Assembly: GCA_905479025.1 (NCBI GenBank) | Contig: CAJQKX010000797.1 | Location: forward strand, 1 to 9,012 | Source: an uncultured Paraglaciecola sp. | Lineage (GTDB): Bacteria; Pseudomonadota; Gammaproteobacteria; Enterobacterales; Alteromonadaceae | DNA length: 9,012 nt | Direction: 5' to 3' | Shown here: positions 6,301 through 9,012 of the stretch, piece after piece | How the letters are laid out: every line of letters starts with the position of its first letter | Position numbering within the stretch: the first letter of the stretch is position 1 | Position numbers and translations under genes: made by a program | Notes under the pieces: generated by a model | What the model saw: only the letters and a program-made list of their open reading frames with translations | The model's database searches: none | Told to the model about the DNA's origin: nothing

Positions 6301-7035
6301 ATGGAATCTGAAGAAAACGTACTCATATACACTGATAGTGGTGTTTTGCATATTGGGATTCATCGTCCCAAGAAAAAAAATGCGTTAACCCGCTCAATGT
6401 ATCTTGCTATGGCTAAAGCACTAAAAGACAGTGTGTCCGATGACAGTGTTAAAGTGGTGTTGATCCACGGCACTCAAGATGCGTTCTCAGCGGGAAACGA
6501 TTTAAACGATTTTAACACTCGTGATTTTGATCAACCCTCACCGGCATCCATTTTATTACGTGAACTAAATCACTTTCCTAAGCCAATTGTCGGGGCGGTA
6601 TCTGGCGTAGCTGTTGGCATAGGCGTCACTATGCTGCTGCACTTTGACTTGGTTTATGCATCAGACACGTCTTTTAAAATGCCTTTTGTCGATTTAGGTG
6701 CTTGCCCTGAAGGCGGCTCAAGTCTGCTTATTCCCTTGTTGGCAGGTCATCGTAAAGCCGCAGAAGTATTAATGCTGGGTGATGCTTTCAATACGCAATC
6801 AGCTATTAATATGGGTATTGTCAACCAGCAAATAGACAAATCTGAAGTATTTGAGTTTGCCTTATCTAAAGCAAAAGTATTGGCACTTAAGCCTCAAAAT
6901 GCGTTGCGAACCACTAAAAGATTACTAAAAGCACCGCAACAGACACTTCTTGGTCAAATTATTGAAGATGAGTTAGTGATTTTTTCTGAGTTACTGCAAA
7001 GCGAAGAGTCACAAATCGCAAGAAAAAAAATATAA
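6301..7035 (+). CDS. Crotonase-fold enoyl-CoA hydratase/isomerase family protein, isomerase-like
   Basis: This 244-residue protein belongs to the crotonase superfamily, which binds acyl-CoA and stabilises its enolate in an oxyanion hole. The hole-forming segments are seen as FSAGNDLNDF (62-71) and SGVAVGIGVT (101-110). Both catalytic glutamates of true hydratases are missing: Thr110 stands where GGGCE has Glu, and Phe129 where QPE has Glu. A Glu is present at 137 in GACPEGGSS, the place and motif (PEGxSS) used by peroxisomal delta3,delta2-enoyl-CoA isomerases. I therefore infer an isomerase or related reaction, not hydration. The ATG at 6301 is preceded by a weak AGG (6288-6290). It follows the nitronate monooxygenase gene by 50 bases on the same strand. 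The C terminus (IARKKI) is short for the family and ends beside a run of eight A (7023-7030). Confidence 0.9.
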   Translation: MESEENVLIYTDSGVLHIGIHRPKKKNALTRSMYLAMAKALKDSVSDDSVKVVLIHGTQDAFSAGNDLNDFNTRDFDQPSPASILLRELNHFPKPIVGAVSGVAVGIGVTMLLHFDLVYASDTSFKMPFVDLGACPEGGSSLLIPLLAGHRKAAEVLMLGDAFNTQSAINMGIVNQQIDKSEVFEFALSKAKVLALKPQNALRTTKRLLKAPQQTLLGQIIEDELVIFSELLQSEESQIARKKI

Positions 7036-7517
7036 GCACCAAAATGACACCTTATGCATATAGTGATGCCAGATTGAATATAGAAAAGCTCTGACGTTAT
7101 GGTTAAACATCAATTTTTAGGACAAGCACAGTCCAACAAACTCTATGCCATTGTTAAAGTGATAGCTTGTGTATAAGGAGTATTTAGATATAGACAATAA
7201 AGCATTAATGTTAACAGACAGAAACACAGTGAACATGCACCTATAAGAAGTGTAGTCATTTTAAAGGCTATATAAGTGTTAATTAGTGGTATCAGCCAAA
7301 TATAAGTCGGTTTGAATAAATACGTTTATCGTCATAAATCAACAGCCTATAGAGCTGGCTCTACAACAGCAAAAGGCGTTTGTCTCTATTTTAAATTTTG
7401 TTAGAAAAGTTAAGTAATATTGTATGACTTTCTCGTCTTCAAGTTTATAAAAGAAGGAGATATATGAAAAGTGACGTTTTATTTTACCTACACTCTTAGA
7501 CCCAGAATCAGGTCGCC

Positions 7518-7541
7518 CATGCTTCCTGGACAACAAGCATG
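7518..7541. repeat. Inverted repeat with 7-bp arms
   Basis: CATGCTT (7518-7524) and AAGCATG (7535-7541) are perfectly complementary around a 10-base loop. No T-tract follows on the + strand within ten bases. Role unknown. Confidence 0.5.
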
Positions 7542-7721
7542 AGTCTCATCGCAGAAAAAATATATTCTATTATTGTTACTGCGTCATTTTGTTGTTAATT
7601 ATGTAACACTCGATCGGGTTGTAGTGTCTTTCAGGGAGTAGTAATAAATATCCCAAAAAATGAAGCCTCATAAAAACGATGGGAAAAGATGTAGATGCGA
7701 GCTTCCAATGAAGTGCGTTTT

Positions 7722-7741
7722 AAAAAGGATTGACAGCAATC
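7722..7741 (-). terminator. Weak candidate terminator of the GNAT-fold gene
   Basis: Reading the minus strand, GATTG-CTGT-CAATC (7741-7728) forms a five-pair stem with a four-base loop, followed by C and five T (7726-7722). It starts 25 bases after the stop codon. The stem is short and AT-rich, so confidence is low. Confidence 0.3.
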
Positions 7742-7766
7742 AAGGCTGGAAAGAATGATGTCGCGT

Positions 7767-8303
7767 TTAGGCCGCTATTCTCATTTTCTGACTACCCAGC
7801 AGGTATGATACCGAAAGGTAGTGCTCAAGGCCGGAAAATGCGCCCTTGGAAAAATCTGGTACGTGGTCATGTATCTTGAAGTCGACTTTCAGAGCCGAGT
7901 GGCACTGACGGTAGAAGCGGGCATTTCGCAGGGAACTTAATATCGCCGCATATTGGTAGCCCGCTTTTCGGGAATATTCAATCAGGTGCCCCACAAAGTC
8001 TCGTATTAACTGTAGTGAGCGCAAAGCTGGGTCAATCACAAAACGTTCCCACATACAGGAGGCCCCTGGATTGAGTGCTAGATCCCGCAACTGGCCATCC
8101 AGTGGAGAACCATTAGCGATACGGGCGCCGCCCACGCAACGATCACCTTGGCGGGCGATTACTATTTCCCCCTGCAGGTCGCGCTCATCTTCGCCACCGT
8201 CAAAGTCTGGTAAACCCAGTTCTTTTCGGAAACATTTTTCACGCAGGTCGTAATATTGCTCAAGCAGCATGCTTTCTCGGCATAGTTCGAATGTAATAGA
8301 CAA
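7767..8303 (-). CDS. GNAT-fold acyltransferase related to autoinducer (LuxI-type) synthases
   Basis: The 178-residue product has the look of the acyltransferase fold shared by GNAT enzymes and LuxI-type acyl-homoserine-lactone synthases. YYDLREKCFRKELG (17-30) recalls the LuxI segment with its conserved Arg and Phe. An acidic patch follows (DFDGGEDERD, 33-42), then the central strands EIVIARQGDRCVGGARI (46-62) with an Arg in the GxxR position, then MWERFVID (84-91), comparable to the Glu/Arg region of LuxI. RNARFYRQCHSALKVDF (126-142) resembles the acyl-CoA-side helix of GNAT proteins. The TTG start at 8303 is chosen because a perfect AGGAGGT lies seven bases upstream; an ATG farther up (8426) would add 41 residues encoded by AT-rich DNA with no family character. 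The gene is GC-richer (about 52% by my count of 7801-8280) than its flanks. Superfamily is likely; the product made is unknown, and I see no LuxR-type gene nearby. Confidence 0.72.
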   Translation of the reverse strand: MSITFELCRESMLLEQYYDLREKCFRKELGLPDFDGGEDERDLQGEIVIARQGDRCVGGARIANGSPLDGQLRDLALNPGASCMWERFVIDPALRSLQLIRDFVGHLIEYSRKAGYQYAAILSSLRNARFYRQCHSALKVDFKIHDHVPDFSKGAFSGLEHYLSVSYLLGSQKMRIAA

Positions 8304-8310
8304 GGTAACC

Positions 8311-8317
8311 ACCTCCT
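8311..8317 (-). promoter_or_regulatory. Strong ribosome binding site fixing a TTG start
   Basis: AGGAGGT on the minus strand is fully complementary to the 16S rRNA 3' end and lies seven bases before TTG at 8303. It is the best ribosome binding site in the window and the main reason for preferring this start. Confidence 0.8.
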
Positions 8318-8349
8318 GATTAACGAAACACCCACCCCTAATGGTTGGA

Positions 8350-8370
8350 TTGTAGTTATAGCAATTACAA
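8350..8370. promoter_or_regulatory. 21-bp imperfect palindrome, possible operator
   Basis: The arms TTGTA (8350-8354) and TACAA (8366-8370) are perfect, and the symmetry continues inward as TTGTAnTT/AAnTACAA. It lies 47-67 bases upstream of the TTG start of the GNAT-fold gene, where a promoter or operator would be expected. No regulator binding it can be named. Confidence 0.4.
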
Positions 8371-8464
8371 GAACTGGGCCAGAAAAAAATAATCCTTTTA
8401 AAACAAGAATGTAAAATAAATAACACGAATTGAAGCTGCTTTAATGTGAAATGTTACCGGTTAG

Positions 8465-8484
8465 CTGTCTGTGCTAGCCGACAG
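8465..8484. repeat. Short inverted repeat CTGTC-N10-GACAG
   Basis: CTGTC (8465-8469) and GACAG (8480-8484) are separated by ten bases, in a GC-richer patch between the GNAT-fold gene and the TRAP permease relic, which point away from each other. It resembles a dimeric regulator site but does not fit the CTG-N10-CAG lux-box pattern. Confidence 0.35.
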
Positions 8485-8631
8485 TGCGAACGGGTATAAA
8501 TTAAATAGCTAATAAAAACAGCGAGATGTGATGTCTCTAAAAAGTAACATACGCGATTATTTATCTTTGAACTGCCCAGGATTGAAGTTGTACAGGACGA
8601 TCACAGCATACTTGAAAAGGGAGAACTCCGG

Positions 8632-9012
8632 AAAGCTGCAGCAATCAGTGCTTTTGCAGTCATCGTTATTGGTTCTTTACAAAAAAGACTTACTTGGTCG
8701 CACTTTACTTTATCCATTAAGGATATTTTTACACAAACCACTTCTATCTTCTTTACTACTGCATCTGCCAATATTTTTGTTGGGTTTGTGCCATTAACTG
8801 GCATGGCACCCACATTGGGTGGAATTGTCGAGGATGCAGATGTATCTCTATGGCTATAAATGGTTATGATTGCAGGTGTATATGTGTTGTTGGGGATGTT
8901 TCTTGATCCATTAGGTATTATGATGCTTATCCTACCTTTCTTAATACCCATGGTAGATGGTTACGGATTTGATCTGGTTTGGGGTGGTAGTTATAAAATT
9001 GCTTGAGATAAG
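8632..9012 (+). pseudogene. TRAP transporter large permease (DctM) fragment, inactivated
   Basis: In the frame of 8635 the sequence reads AAAISAFAVIVIGSLQKRLT, then FTQTTSIFFTTASANIFVGF, then LTGMAPTLGGIVED, then SLWL-stop. After the stop it continues in the same frame as MVMIAGVYVLLGMFLDPLGI, then LPFLIPMVDGYGFDLVW. These are transmembrane segments of the large membrane subunit of tripartite ATP-independent periplasmic transporters, which import carboxylates using an ion gradient; GMFLDPxGIMxLxxPxxxP is typical. TAA at 8857-8859 stands where Leu is expected. Near 8980-8984 the similarity shifts frame (VVVIKLLEI from 8984). The left end is also abnormal: a TPTEA-like motif should precede AAAISAF but GELRK is found, so the N-terminal half is missing. 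The relic continues past the window. Confidence 0.8.

Larger units (their letters stand above)
7036..7766. other. 731-bp gene-poor region
   Basis: No gene of normal size is convincing here. Short open pieces exist: a 24-codon + strand frame from ATG 7099 (MVKHQFLGQAQSNKLYAIVK...), a + strand piece ending at TAA 7410-7412 (QPIELALQQQKAFVSILNFV...), and an 11-codon frame at 7464-7499 with a strong AGGAGA ribosome binding site four to five bases upstream. None is recognisable. The AT-rich composition and scattered protein-like scraps suggest decayed genes. A hairpin lies at 7518-7541. I see no clear terminator for the crotonase gene. Confidence 0.5.

Noticed and set aside
7339..7536. 65-codon minus-strand frame with TTG start
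   Set aside because: No ribosome binding site, no recognisable domain and an AT-rich setting. It may be chance.
7755..7790. Possible integron attC site near the GNAT-fold gene's 3' end
   Set aside because: CCTAAACGC after the stop loosely recalls an attC core, but no matching second core or imperfect hairpin of attC size was found.
8071..8253. 60-codon + strand frame rich in Arg and Ser
   Set aside because: Antisense to the GNAT-fold gene; the composition is that of a GC-rich shadow.
8465..8484. Lux box for a quorum-sensing regulator
   Set aside because: The arms are CTGTC/GACAG with N10 between them, whereas lux boxes have CTG and CAG separated by ten; here CTG and CAG are 14 apart.
8528..8797. 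89-codon + strand frame with many Leu
   Set aside because: The neighbouring frame gives clear TRAP permease similarity over the same DNA; the Leu richness reflects reading a membrane gene out of frame.
8601..8951. 116-codon minus-strand frame
   Set aside because: Antisense of the TRAP permease relic, without domain character.
1..9012. CRISPR array, tRNA, rRNA or intact insertion sequence
   Set aside because: No regularly spaced repeat array, no cloverleaf-like segment, no rRNA-like stretch and no transposase motif was seen on either strand.

Overview
The window looks like chromosomal DNA of a marine gammaproteobacterium, most likely an Alteromonadales member of the Paraglaciecola/Glaciecola/Colwellia kind. 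The basis is moderate-to-low GC, an exosortase-associated PrsT-type TPR protein, and relics of TRAP-transport and acyl-CoA genes. The genus is an inference. Seven features look like functional genes or parts of them. Much of the rest is genetic rubble, which is the main message of the window.

Left part (1-4114): the C-terminal end of a TPR protein on the + strand is followed by about 840 bp without an intact gene. That gap holds small hairpins, a 9-bp tandem repeat and a decayed minus-strand reading frame that may be an exported, PEP-CTERM-like protein. Two minus-strand genes follow: an FMN-dependent Old Yellow Enzyme-type oxidoreductase and a Nudix hydrolase with an N-terminal pre-Nudix domain like that of NUDT6. 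The Nudix gene is bracketed by a 15-bp direct repeat.

Middle (4115-7035): a + strand cluster for acyl-CoA chemistry is partly destroyed. The middle of an acyl-CoA synthetase carries an active-site His-to-Leu change, a nonsense codon and a frameshift. It is joined through a short shared sequence to the last ~57 codons of a FadB/FadJ-type 3-hydroxyacyl-CoA dehydrogenase. Directly downstream, two intact genes survive: a nitronate monooxygenase-family flavoprotein and a crotonase-fold protein whose active site looks like an enoyl-CoA isomerase rather than a hydratase. They probably form one operon and are what remains of a larger catabolic cluster.

Right part (7036-9012): about 730 bp of gene-poor DNA precedes a GC-richer minus-strand gene with an excellent ribosome binding site and a TTG start. 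It encodes a 178-residue protein of the GNAT/autoinducer-synthase fold. A palindrome lies just upstream. The window ends in a broken TRAP-transporter large permease (DctM) on the + strand, with one nonsense codon and one frameshift.
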